Below are positions 8,410 to 16,637 of a DNA stretch of 35,965 nt, in pieces. Made by a program: the position numbers and the translations under genes. Under the pieces are notes generated by a model. The model was not told the origin of the DNA. It worked only from the letters and a program-made list of their open reading frames with translations, and searched no databases. Position 1 is the stretch's first letter. Every line of letters starts with the position of its first letter. The DNA is taken from assembly GCA_903881565.1 (NCBI GenBank), contig CAIRTR010000042.1, positions 1 through 35,965 on the forward strand, given 5' to 3'. The DNA comes from Oligoflexia bacterium. Lineage in GTDB: Bacteria; Bdellovibrionota; UBA1018.

Positions 8410-9402
8410 TTAAGCGAATGCCGCTAGATCTTCCCAACCATGGGGAATCGAAATCGAAGATCCCAGAGCCCGAAGAATCGCACGTTCCTGACACGCCGAA
8501 CGAGCACGTCCAATCTGAAGCGAGCGAACATCCCCTTGCGAACGCTGAAGTTCAAAAACGTCATCTAACGCGACAAATCCACGCTCAGAATTATTGTGAG
8601 CGGTCATCTCGTCCAAAAACTGCTCCCGTGTTCCACCCAAATGGAGATAGACGCCGCGTTTTCCGCCACTGGCCCACGTCTGATAAAGCTCAAGATCAGA
8701 CATTCCGGCAGTGCCGCCCACAGGAATGCACACGATAATATGATCTGCTTGCGCAAGCGCTGCCTTAAGGTCAGCGACGATCTCAGCGCGAATCTCAAAG
8801 CGAGTCGCAAGCTCTGTCTTAAGTTCAAAAGTTTTTTCTTCGCTACGATTCCAAAGCAGGATTTGTGAATCTCCCAGGAATGGCGCAACCGAGGCTCCCA
8901 ATTGCCCTGCTCCAATCACCAAAACGGTCTGACGATCACTCGTTCGGCTTCCATCGCGAATCAGTTTTCGCGCGAGAGTTCCGTAGGATGAACCGCCCAG
9001 GTGCTCAAGGTAGCGGGAACGAATTTCTTTAGTGTCTTCAAAAAGTCGCTGAATCCAGGGAGAAACTTCTTCACGGCATGCCTGGGTCATTTTGGAATTC
9101 GCAAGAGACTCTTTCCAGGCTTGTTTAAGTTGGCCAAAAATATCGGTCTCACCAATGATCTGGCTTTCGAGACCCGTGGCGATTCGAAGAAGAAACTGAA
9201 AGGCTTTTTCGCCGCTAAAAATTTCCAAGTAGGGCTCGAGGTCGACACGATTCCAGGCGAAATCATTTGAAGCAACCCAAAGCATTCTTTGGCAGGAATC
9301 CAGGAAAAACGCGCCCGGCAGCAAATCGGCGCCGACCAAATTCATGCGTCTGATGTCTGAAGTCTTGCGGAGATGAAAAACCTGCAAAGATTCGATTCTC
9401 AT
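8410..9402 (-). CDS. hemA: Glutamyl-tRNA reductase, short form
   Basis: 330 residues from the ATG at 9402; an ATG at 9444 would add 14 residues. The 9402 start makes the N-terminus (MRIESLQVFHLRKTS) align with the usual first strand and 'NHKTAP' loop. The catalytic cysteine sits in LDSCQRML (C37), and VLVIGAGQLGASVAPFL is the NADPH-binding Rossmann motif. Known enzymes run to about 415 residues with a C-terminal dimerisation domain after the spinal helix; here the protein ends soon after, so most of that domain is missing. Family knowledge: reduces Glu-tRNA(Glu) to glutamate-1-semialdehyde and is normally the regulated first step. It is the first gene of the heme operon. Confidence 0.9.
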   Translation of the reverse strand: MRIESLQVFHLRKTSDIRRMNLVGADLLPGAFFLDSCQRMLWVASNDFAWNRVDLEPYLEIFSGEKAFQFLLRIATGLESQIIGETDIFGQLKQAWKESLANSKMTQACREEVSPWIQRLFEDTKEIRSRYLEHLGGSSYGTLARKLIRDGSRTSDRQTVLVIGAGQLGASVAPFLGDSQILLWNRSEEKTFELKTELATRFEIRAEIVADLKAALAQADHIIVCIPVGGTAGMSDLELYQTWASGGKRGVYLHLGGTREQFLDEMTAHNNSERGFVALDDVFELQRSQGDVRSLQIGRARSACQERAILRALGSSISIPHGWEDLAAFA

Positions 9403-9469
9403 ATCTAGATGTAAAATACCTGAGTCGAGCAACCTAATTGTCATAGAACTGTCAGTTTTTGAAATAAAA

Positions 9470-9518
9470 ACTTGCCGGCAAGTAGCTGATTTTATGTTGT
9501 TTTTTTATACACTGTCAC
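9470..9518 (-). promoter_or_regulatory. Candidate heme-operon promoter with palindromic operator
   Basis: On the minus strand GTGACA (9518-9513, 5/6 to the sigma-70 -35 consensus) is followed after 16 nt by CATAAA (9496-9491, 4/6 to -10). The predicted start point lies near 9484. Directly over it is the perfect 14-bp palindrome ACTTGCCGGCAAGT (9470-9483), and a second, 11-bp palindrome AACTGTCAGTT lies at 9447-9457. The arrangement is what an operator for a repressor would look like. The elements are seen directly; their function is inferred. Confidence 0.45.
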
Positions 9519-9579
9519 AGGCCCACCCAAAAAGACTCCCCCACACACTCCTTCATCGATTTTCTCCGCAAAACCATTG

Positions 9580-11331
9580 ATGATTATACAAATGCTATCG
9601 ATCTCACGTGACGAGCTCACTCAACACTTCAGGAAAAGCGCCACAAATTCAAGCCATGTGGTCTGGCTCCTCTCTAAGGAAATCCTAACTTTCGAAGCCT
9701 CCAATGGGTGGGTGTTTGGCTATAAGCAATTCGGAGGCGTCACCCTCTTTGCTTTGGAACCCCTCATCCCTGGAGCGCCATCCGAGTTCAAAACAGAGCA
9801 TCTTGCTCAATTCAAAGAGGCCTGGGCCGAGGTCACGAAGGCACTCCAGATTCAGATTTCCCTCTTTATCGGAATTTATGGTCCCTTCTCCAAATTCTTG
9901 CACGAATTTGGCTTTCAGACTTTCAAAGCTGGCGAAGAGCCCTGGGTGAATATCGGAGATTGCATTCCCCAAGGTAACGCCGGCAAGGGCGTGCGCTCTG
10001 CCCGCAATCACGCCATCAAAGCCGGACTCTATGTCGAAGAATGGTCCCCTGAGGAGTTGGCCAATTCTCTGGAGAAACGCCAAGAAATCCTGACGATCTT
10101 CGAGGAGTGGAAAAGTAACCACCCCATCGCGCTCGACGGCTTTCTCAACTTCTGCGATCCCCTTACTCCGATCGAAGGGCGACGCACTTTTGTGATCCTT
10201 CGCGCGGGGCGCGCGATCGCCTATTTGATCGCGAGCCCGGTACCCGGTATTAATTCCTATTTTCTTGAAGATCTCATCACTCGAAACCACGCCCCAAAGG
10301 GAACGGGCGAGCTTATCACTCTGGAAGCCCTTGTGGCCCTTCAAGATACTCCGGCGTTTTCCGCAAGTTTAGGCGTCGTGGGCCTAAGCACTCATAGCCG
10401 AGAGGACTCCCATAATCTTCCACACGCGATCCATGTTCTTACACAAAAAGTACCGAAACTATTGCGCCGGCTCTATAATTTTTCGGGTCTCGAAATCTAT
10501 CGTAAACGCTTCAAACCCCATCGTTGGGAAACGATTCACCTGGCTCTTCATAATAATAGCCAAGATTCAGACTCGCTCGCTTGGATCAAGGCTTTGGTCG
10601 CGATGCTGCGGGCCTTCAATCCGATTCTGCGGATACGAGTGAAGTGGATTATTCAAAGTTTCATGGGACCGATTCGAAAAACACCGATCACCCTTTTCGC
10701 TACGACGCTGTGCCTGGCGTCTTTTGGTGGCATCAATCACTTTGGCGTGATCCCCCCGGATATTCTCGCTCGATTCGGGTTCAGTGGCGATGCGCCCCTT
10801 CTGCATTGGCCGCTGCGAAGTTTCATCAGCGATTTTCTATTTTTTGATCCGTGGCATTTCGTGTTTTCGGCACTCCCCTACATATTCCTCGTCGCCTGGG
10901 TCGAAAAAAGTCATCGTCGTAACTTTGCGATCAGTCTGGTCCTTGGTGTGAGTATATTTGATGACATCCTAAATCAATTGGGCCTCATCACGCCGCTTCG
11001 GTATTTCAGACCGCTGCTCTTCAATGATCTGGTTGCATTTAAGGATGTGGGCTGCTCCTTAGGCGTAGCCACTCTGCTGGGCGTCCAACTTTGCCAATTC
11101 CGTCGGGTCCGGGAGCCGCTTTTTGCAATGCTTTCGATCGGACTTCTCTTAGGGCTCGTCTTCTCATCCGCAAAGCTCCATCACCTGGTGATGAACCTCA
11201 ACCATCTCCTGTTTTTGTCGATGGGCTTTCTCATTGGCAAACTGGACTTCTCTTACCAACGACATCTCAGTCGGAAGGTGGCCAGGGGCAAGCCTCCGGT
11301 AGCGCGAAGCGTACGACCTCCGAAGCAATAG
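9580..11331 (+). CDS. MprF-type aminoacyl-phospholipid synthase domain fused to a rhomboid-like membrane domain
   Basis: 583 residues from the ATG at 9580 (TTG at 9577 and ATG at 9592 are alternatives; no clear ribosome site). Residues about 1-330 match the DUF2156 / phosphatidylglycerol lysyltransferase fold of two tandem GNAT-like units: GEEPWVNIGD, then GKGVRSARNHAIKAG, and later YFLEDLITRNHAPKGTGELI. Family knowledge: such domains transfer an amino acid from aminoacyl-tRNA to phosphatidylglycerol, altering surface charge. After residue 360 come about six hydrophobic segments. In MprF the membrane flippase is N-terminal; here the membrane part is C-terminal and resembles a rhomboid, with HWPLRSFISDFLFFDPWHF, a GCS motif (S494 on the 584-residue numbering) and a late NLNHLL histidine (H543). 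The rhomboid call is by eye only. It is monocistronic and tail-to-tail with the next gene. Confidence 0.7.
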   Translation: MIIQMLSISRDELTQHFRKSATNSSHVVWLLSKEILTFEASNGWVFGYKQFGGVTLFALEPLIPGAPSEFKTEHLAQFKEAWAEVTKALQIQISLFIGIYGPFSKFLHEFGFQTFKAGEEPWVNIGDCIPQGNAGKGVRSARNHAIKAGLYVEEWSPEELANSLEKRQEILTIFEEWKSNHPIALDGFLNFCDPLTPIEGRRTFVILRAGRAIAYLIASPVPGINSYFLEDLITRNHAPKGTGELITLEALVALQDTPAFSASLGVVGLSTHSREDSHNLPHAIHVLTQKVPKLLRRLYNFSGLEIYRKRFKPHRWETIHLALHNNSQDSDSLAWIKALVAMLRAFNPILRIRVKWIIQSFMGPIRKTPITLFATTLCLASFGGINHFGVIPPDILARFGFSGDAPLLHWPLRSFISDFLFFDPWHFVFSALPYIFLVAWVEKSHRRNFAISLVLGVSIFDDILNQLGLITPLRYFRPLLFNDLVAFKDVGCSLGVATLLGVQLCQFRRVREPLFAMLSIGLLLGLVFSSAKLHHLVMNLNHLLFLSMGFLIGKLDFSYQRHLSRKVARGKPPVARSVRPPKQ

Positions 11332-11340
11332 TCGAAAAAC

Positions 11341-13296
11341 TCAATACTGGCTCCGAAGCGTTCCGTCACCCAAAAGTACCGTATAATAAGTTCGTTTGCG
11401 CCCCATATATTGATTTTCACCCACCGCTTCTATTTGTTGAGTGATAAACTGCTCTTGCGCTCGGACTGAATTCAAATAGCCCTTTCCCGCGTCTCCTCCT
11501 TGTAGAAACGTCTGAGTGACTTGCTCATAAAAACCATTGCCGCCTAAGAACGAGAGCCCGAAATGCACTAAACCTCCAAACCGGAACAAATACACAGAGC
11601 CTGTATCGGGATGGCCCGTCGCCGGATCGATATTGGAATTCATACATCCGTGATTTACAAAAAAGAGGATATTTGCAGCGCTATTCTGATCTGCCAGTTG
11701 GATCATGGAACTCATATCCGCGTACGTGAAGTCCTCCTCGGGCATGAGCTTATGAAAGGCGTGACCCCCTTCATAAGAATGAATCATCAGCGTTCCGTAT
11801 TTATATGTTTTTCCAAACATCGGAACACCTTGCGAGCTCGTTCCAGCTGAAGCAAAGAGTTGACTCAAGTAAACGTTCCGATCAAACGCCTCCATGGTTG
11901 AGGGCTGAGTCACCCCTTCAGAGGCCAGAAGCTGAAACTTCTCCTGGGCTTGATCAAAGAACTCACCGTCATTGAGCCGAATCATATTGGCTTTAGGGTC
12001 CCATTTCTTGGTCCGAAACAGGTGATTGCGACTAAAATAGTTTGAAACAAGCGTAAGCTGCTTTGAAACTTCAATCGCGGCGGGTTGATTCATTTTCGTG
12101 GTCAGTGGAACAATCTGATCCACGGTATAAGGAGACCCCGTTTTATTGCCTAAAGAAATTCTTTCAACCACTAGAACGGGATTCTTCTGGAAGTTCTTGG
12201 CCTTAATCCAGCTCCCGCGATCCCCTTGCAGATTCATCACGACTTGATAGGCTCCTGACTTTTTCACAGCCGTTAATACTTTGATCCCAAAATGAGGGAG
12301 CGATCCGACTTCGTCGCTCGTCTCCGCATCGTGAATCGTTTGAATCAAGGGCAAATCGGTAGAACTTTGGGAGGACTCCACGAGAGACGGCCAACTCGTT
12401 CGAATACGATAGGCGACTCCTTTTTGTAGAGTTACGTTCGCGAGGGTTACCGTAGGGATCGCTCCTGTGTCATCGTTAAAGCCCATGCCGCCGATCGCCC
12501 GCTCTGCGTCGATTCGAGAGACCCAGAGTTCAGGAGAAGCGAAATATAAATCCTTCTTCGAGTGCTCAATATTGTAGTGATCTAGATCATCTAAGAGATA
12601 GTAACTTTTCAATTTGGCGGGTCCCATCTCCGTGTCAACTTTTAGAGGCGTAGTCGTATAGGCTTTATCCCAATTTCCATCCATATCTCCCAATACGAGG
12701 TCCGTATAATAGATCAACGGGTCAGAGGAGTCCTTGCATCTCACTGTCCCTCGAGCGGTAAACACACGCTCGCAAACTTGTTGAACCAGGAGTGCGTAAG
12801 GGAACTTTCCGATGAGCACTACCCCTTCAATGTGGGACTTCTGATAAACATCTCGAATTAACTGGTGAAGCGCTTTGGGGTTTTTGTAAGCAAGGTCCGT
12901 GGAGGCTACGTTGATCCGGGTGACCTGCATCCCTTCATTTTGAATGTCGAGAACGTATTGATCGATTTGCGAACGGATGAGCTTTTTCTGGTCGTCACAA
13001 GGATTACGATCCTGCAGGGCACACGCCAAAAATCCCCAGGCAGTCCAAAACAGCGTGTCCTCCATGAAAACCGGATCAACAAGGACGAGAACGTGTTTCG
13101 TATGAATCTTTGAGGGAACGAAATTCTGTTTCGCAGCACCGAAATCGTCGCAAATCTTCGCACGTCCACTGATCCAGCAATTGTCTTTGCGTACGAGGGG
13201 CGTGGGAAATCGCCCGCGGCTGGAGTCAGCAAAACTCTGAGTTGCAGAGGAGCCTAGAACCAGACAAACAGAAACAAGCCAATATAAGCGTCTCAT
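11341..13296 (-). CDS. Exported gingipain-like (peptidase C25 fold) protein
   Basis: 651 residues beginning with a signal peptide (cleavage likely after SFA, near residue 23). Several features match the C25 caspase-like fold: GVVLIGKFPYALL (residues 158-170), then LVLGDMDGNWDK, a 'SPELWVSRIDA' strand (254-264) like the family's 'D..vGRiP', ILFFVNHG (543-550) for the catalytic histidine, and a C-terminal LLGDGTLR like the family's 'GDPTLR'. About 130 residues (270-400) interrupt the fold with beta-rich sequence. Where gingipains place the catalytic cysteine strand, this protein has LSFLGGNGF with no cysteine; the only nearby one is C551 just after the histidine. It may be inactive or use a shifted nucleophile. 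The ribosome site AAGGGC precedes the ATG. Confidence 0.6.
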   Translation of the reverse strand: MRRLYWLVSVCLVLGSSATQSFADSSRGRFPTPLVRKDNCWISGRAKICDDFGAAKQNFVPSKIHTKHVLVLVDPVFMEDTLFWTAWGFLACALQDRNPCDDQKKLIRSQIDQYVLDIQNEGMQVTRINVASTDLAYKNPKALHQLIRDVYQKSHIEGVVLIGKFPYALLVQQVCERVFTARGTVRCKDSSDPLIYYTDLVLGDMDGNWDKAYTTTPLKVDTEMGPAKLKSYYLLDDLDHYNIEHSKKDLYFASPELWVSRIDAERAIGGMGFNDDTGAIPTVTLANVTLQKGVAYRIRTSWPSLVESSQSSTDLPLIQTIHDAETSDEVGSLPHFGIKVLTAVKKSGAYQVVMNLQGDRGSWIKAKNFQKNPVLVVERISLGNKTGSPYTVDQIVPLTTKMNQPAAIEVSKQLTLVSNYFSRNHLFRTKKWDPKANMIRLNDGEFFDQAQEKFQLLASEGVTQPSTMEAFDRNVYLSQLFASAGTSSQGVPMFGKTYKYGTLMIHSYEGGHAFHKLMPEEDFTYADMSSMIQLADQNSAANILFFVNHGCMNSNIDPATGHPDTGSVYLFRFGGLVHFGLSFLGGNGFYEQVTQTFLQGGDAGKGYLNSVRAQEQFITQQIEAVGENQYMGRKRTYYTVLLGDGTLRSQY

Positions 13297-13474
13297 GCCC
13301 TTAGGTTATCGCAAAAGGGGTGCCAATCTTACGGATCGGGCGTGCGAAAAAACGTCTAAAGATCAACCACCTAAATCTAGGGCCTTTTCGTCTATGCCAA
13401 AGAAAATCCCGACTGTCTAAAACTTTTACAACCGTTCCTTCCCGACTCAAAACCTAACCTTGATTTAAACCAAT

Positions 13475-13491
13475 CATTCCCAAAATGAATG
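13475..13491 (+). promoter_or_regulatory. Candidate LysR-type box upstream of the LysR gene
   Basis: CATTC and GAATG form a perfect inverted repeat separated by 7 nt, giving the T-N11-A pattern that LysR-type regulators often bind. It lies 20 nt before the preferred ATG at 13512, where autoregulation would be expected. The 10-bp palindrome ATGCATGCAT overlaps its right arm (13489-13498). Function is inferred from position and pattern only. Confidence 0.3.
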
Positions 13492-13511
13492 CATGCATGT
13501 ATTCTCATTCT

Positions 13512-14387
13512 ATGGAACTGAATCATCTCCGAACCTTTTTTGCCGTAGCCCGCGAAGGCGGATTTACTCGTGCTGCCCAGACCCTTCGGGTCCAACAACC
13601 AGCCGTGAGCAAGTCGATCTATTTGCTGGAAGAAGCTCTTGGAATTCTGCTGCTGGAACGCAGTCGAACCGGAATCCGCCTCACGCAAGCCGGGGGATTG
13701 ATTTATCAATGCTGTGAAAAAATCTTTGCAGGAGTCGAGGAAATCAAAGTCATCGCCAGTGCAGAGAAAAAGGAGTGCAAAGGTCCGTTACTTTTTGCCG
13801 CCTCGGAGATGGTCGCCGTCTATCTGATTCCACCCCTTCTTAAGGGATTCCTTAAAGAGTATTCCGATGTCCAACCCCGTTTTTTCGCGGGAAACTCGTC
13901 ACAAATTTGTGCAGAACTCCTCGAAGGAAAAGCAGATTTTGGGATGTTTTTCACCAAGATCGAAGACGAACGCTTTGTGACCAGCGAATTGGCAAAAGTT
14001 CCTGTCGCCCTCGTTGTGGCCACCAAATATCGAAAAAATAAGGACGTGATGAATTCATACGTCTCTGCGCGCACCCAAGATTATCCGAAAGCCATCGTGG
14101 AGCGCGAAATCAAAATCCTCAGCGGCTTTGGCCTTAAGTATCCCCCAAAAATTGAGACCAACAATTACGACTCGCAAAAACATGCTGTCCTTTCGGGATT
14201 GGGCTGCAGTATATTGCCCATGTACATGGTCCAAGACGAAGTCAAAAAAGGGTTGCTGCATGTTTTGGCAACTCCACCAGAACTTGCCTATACCCTGAGG
14301 CTCGTCATTCGACGAAACGCGGTACTGTCTCGCAACTCCCGGGTGTTTCTAGACTATTTTCGTAAAGAGATTGGGAACCGGGTCTAG
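13512..14387 (+). CDS. LysR-family transcriptional regulator
   Basis: 291 residues from the ATG at 13512, which gives the canonical N-terminus MELNHLRTFFAVAREGGFT; an ATG at 13485 would add nine residues not expected in the family. The winged helix covers residues 1-60 (AAQTLRVQQPAVSKSIYLLE is the recognition helix region), followed by an effector-binding domain of the periplasmic-binding-protein type from about residue 90. Neither start has a good ribosome site. It lies upstream of two small heme-binding-motif proteins in the same direction and divergent from the C25-like gene, either of which could be its target. The effector is not recognisable. Confidence 0.92.
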   Translation: MELNHLRTFFAVAREGGFTRAAQTLRVQQPAVSKSIYLLEEALGILLLERSRTGIRLTQAGGLIYQCCEKIFAGVEEIKVIASAEKKECKGPLLFAASEMVAVYLIPPLLKGFLKEYSDVQPRFFAGNSSQICAELLEGKADFGMFFTKIEDERFVTSELAKVPVALVVATKYRKNKDVMNSYVSARTQDYPKAIVEREIKILSGFGLKYPPKIETNNYDSQKHAVLSGLGCSILPMYMVQDEVKKGLLHVLATPPELAYTLRLVIRRNAVLSRNSRVFLDYFRKEIGNRV

Positions 14388-14472
14388 AACCAATAAGGTT
14401 TCGCCATAGATTGTCGGAATTGCGACATTTATCCCTCCAAGGCGTATGCTCTATGCTGGGAGAGAAGTAATA

Positions 14473-14823
14473 ATGAAAACCCCCGCGCTATTGATAATTT
14501 TTCTAATTTTGATTCCGATCCTCCTCAGCAGCTGCCTTGGCACAAGCTCAAGCAGCTCAACGGATTGTGCCTCAACATCTAATTCGTACAGTTCGATTCA
14601 GACCAACATTTTGACGCCAAAATGCATTTCCTGCCATAGCACGTTTTCGACTTATGCGGGGCTTACTGCGGGTAGTTCATATGTGGTATCTGGAAATTCG
14701 GCACAGAGCGGTCTTTATACAGTGACCAATTCTGGGCAAATGCCTAGAGGAGGATCGAAACTCTGTGCAACTGACATCGCAGCGATCAAGGGATGGATCG
14801 ACGATAAGGCGCCGAATAATTGA
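14473..14823 (+). CDS. Small lipoprotein with one c-type heme motif
   Basis: 116 residues from the ATG at 14473, selected because GGAGAGAAG lies just upstream. A hydrophobic N-terminus ends in a lipobox-like LLSSC (C21), so it is probably a lipoprotein. A Ser-rich linker leads to CISCH (51-55), a single CxxCH heme-attachment motif, then a region with a methionine in GQMPRGG that could be the distal ligand, and a C-terminal IKGWIDDKAP helix typical of small cytochrome c domains of the planctomycete type. It probably carries electrons or senses redox in the periplasm. It ends 32 nt before the next gene, another heme-motif protein, and the two are probably one operon. Confidence 0.8.
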   Translation: MKTPALLIIFLILIPILLSSCLGTSSSSSTDCASTSNSYSSIQTNILTPKCISCHSTFSTYAGLTAGSSYVVSGNSAQSGLYTVTNSGQMPRGGSKLCATDIAAIKGWIDDKAPNN

Positions 14824-14855
14824 TATCACATAGAAACAATGAGAGAATCAGTTTC

Positions 14856-15302
14856 ATGAAAAGAATTTTGCGCGCCTCTCACAAGACACTGATGTTCACT
14901 CTCATTCTAACAACAACCGCATGGGCAGAGGATTCCCGAATCAACGCTGCGTACAACACTTCAATCAAACCCATTTTCCAAAAAAAGTGCTTTGACTGTC
15001 ATAGCAACAAACCCACCTTCCCTTGGTATTACGCAGTTCCCGGAGTCAAGCAGCTGATCAATCACGACATTGAAGAGGGCCTCGAAGAAATGGACCTCTC
15101 AAAGGACTTTCCCTTTGCGAGTAAGGAAAACAAGGCGCAAGCCAAGCTTCTCAAAGACCTCAAAGAAGAAATCGAAAAGGGCGATATGCCGCCATTCACT
15201 TATCGAATCATGCACACAGACTCGAAAATTACCGTTGAAGAAAAACTTCTGATCAGCAGGTGGGTTGACGAATCAGTTGAGTTGCTTGAAAAAGTCCACT
15301 GA
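14856..15302 (+). CDS. Periplasmic heme-binding domain protein (Haem_bd type)
   Basis: 148 residues from the ATG at 14856, which begins a clear signal peptide ending in TAWA. CFDCHSNKPTFPWYYAVPG (45-63) contains one CxxCH motif followed by the 'P.Y....P' spacing of the Haem_bd family, then a NHDIEEGLEEMDLS segment and MPPFTY, again typical of that family. Family knowledge: these are small c-type heme proteins of uncertain role, often beside other cytochromes. It follows the lipoprotein cytochrome by 32 nt and converges on the next gene with 12 nt between stops. Confidence 0.82.
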   Translation: MKRILRASHKTLMFTLILTTTAWAEDSRINAAYNTSIKPIFQKKCFDCHSNKPTFPWYYAVPGVKQLINHDIEEGLEEMDLSKDFPFASKENKAQAKLLKDLKEEIEKGDMPPFTYRIMHTDSKITVEEKLLISRWVDESVELLEKVH

Positions 15303-15314
15303 CGTTTTAGAGCC

Positions 15315-16172
15315 TCAAAAGTCTTTGCCAAAGACTATCATGAGCCGTCTCTCCGGTTCGCCACCGTATGAATAATACAAACCCTCGGCACTCACGCCCA
15401 AATTCATCTTTTGCTCAGAGAATCGATACGCAGCCGTAATCTCCGGCATATCAACCGCGAGGGATTCACGGGTCAGAATTCGCTGTTCAGAGACCGAAAT
15501 ACCAATCGTTGGAGAATTTACTTGAAGCATTCCCCCATAAACAAGTCGAAACCCGCCGTTTCCCAGTGTCCCAAGGGAGGCTCCGGCCCGGCCTATCAAG
15601 AGAGCACTCCAACTTGCGTCTGAATCAAATAACTTAAAGTGAAGCCCCGCAGAACCAACCAGCGGAGCCCACTCGATATAATCTCTGCGACCATCCAAAG
15701 TGTTGGCGCTGAATCGGAGATTGCTCACCTCATAACCCAAGTAGGGTGAGATCCAGTTTTCACTTTTTGTCGTCAAGGCCACCAACGAATGACCATCCGT
15801 GAACCTACCTACGATCCCCAGGCCTGTTCCCAGCTCGAGGCGAAAATGGGTAATCCCGTACTGAGAGGATTTTTGAATACAGTGGGGCGCTTCAAAAGTA
15901 GGGACCAGAGGATTCTTTAACCCTGTGTTTGAAATCACAAAGCCATATTCACGTTTCGCGCCCTTCAATTCAGGCGAATCCGCCGCACCTAAAGAGCCCA
16001 CGAAACCACCAATGCCGGCTACTCGATTTGAATCAAAGTAGGGAAAAACGCCGAGAAAACATTCTGGTTTTCGTGGCTTAGCCTTCAAATCTGAACCAGC
16101 ACTCGCCGCAAGAGGCAAAGCAAACGCAAGCAAGACGAATCCAAAATGGAGTGGGGTGTAACGAAGGGGCAT
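15315..16172 (-). CDS. Exported protein, probable outer-membrane beta-barrel
   Basis: 285 residues with a signal peptide (hydrophobic run to ASA near residue 25). The mature part alternates hydrophobic and polar residues, is glycine-rich, and ends in phenylalanine (VFGKDF), as outer-membrane beta-barrel proteins do. No enzyme motif or known family was recognised. AAGGG precedes the ATG as ribosome site. The nearby heme-binding proteins converge on it from the other strand, so a shared role is not implied. Confidence 0.6.
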   Translation of the reverse strand: MPLRYTPLHFGFVLLAFALPLAASAGSDLKAKPRKPECFLGVFPYFDSNRVAGIGGFVGSLGAADSPELKGAKREYGFVISNTGLKNPLVPTFEAPHCIQKSSQYGITHFRLELGTGLGIVGRFTDGHSLVALTTKSENWISPYLGYEVSNLRFSANTLDGRRDYIEWAPLVGSAGLHFKLFDSDASWSALLIGRAGASLGTLGNGGFRLVYGGMLQVNSPTIGISVSEQRILTRESLAVDMPEITAAYRFSEQKMNLGVSAEGLYYSYGGEPERRLMIVFGKDF

Positions 16173-16637
16173 GGACCCTTGATTTACCTAGGTTTTGACC
16201 TACGCGCAAGCGATCAAAAACGAATTCGGATACCCACCTACGGGACTTCTTTTAGGCGAATCCTAGGTCGCCTCAGTCAAAAGCTTCGTTAAACACAAAA
16301 CGACTGCGATAACGGCGGGAGTGAATCTAAAGCGTGGAAAAAGCTGACTGGAATCAAAGGCCCACACGCGACATCACGGTTCCGGTTGAGCAGTTTTCAA
16401 GACCTGCCACTTCTTCAAGCGAAAGATCCTTGAGTACCAAAGTACAACTGCGGATCAGACATTCAGCGCCGCTTGAGCTGCAATCGTCAGTTTCTCAGGA
16501 CGAGCAGAGAAAAGGTTCCAAAAAAGAGAGATTTTATTTTGAAGGGTAGAACACAGCTTAGATCATAAGGGTTTTCGGTGCCAAATCGCACTTTCGACAC
16601 CACCACCAACTCTTTGAGTCAGCTTTTGCAAAGCAGA
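16173..16637. other. Intergenic stretch of 465 bp with a decayed sigma-factor fragment
   Basis: No intact gene is supported here. The sequence holds a short palindrome ACCTAGGT at 16186-16193 with a partial second copy (CCTAGGT, 16262-16268), and the remnant of a sigma-70-like region 4 on the minus strand (see the separate entry). A 71-codon plus-strand reading frame from a GTG at 16334 overlaps that remnant and has no recognisable product. The rest shows nothing that could be named. Confidence 0.5.
16354..16497 (-). pseudogene. Relic of an ECF-type RNA polymerase sigma factor, region 4
   Basis: Between an upstream in-frame TGA (16497-16495) and a TGA at 16356-16354 the minus strand reads 46 codons. 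The last 24 or so, LVLKDLSLEEVAGLENCSTG followed by TVMSRVGL, match the region-4 helix-turn-helix of ECF sigma factors (consensus 'LxDLxxLSxEEVAxxLxCSxGTVxSRLxR'). The reading frame stops just where the recognition helix continues with RAR/RGR in intact proteins, and no region 2 lies upstream in any frame. It is therefore read as a degraded fragment. Resemblance is by eye. Confidence 0.45.

Noticed and set aside
9685-10344. 219-codon minus-strand frame opposite the phospholipid synthase gene
   Set aside because: Antisense to a well-supported synthase domain; no motif of its own.
16334-16549. 71-codon plus-strand frame with a GTG start
   Set aside because: No ribosome site or family; it lies over the sigma-factor relic on the other strand.
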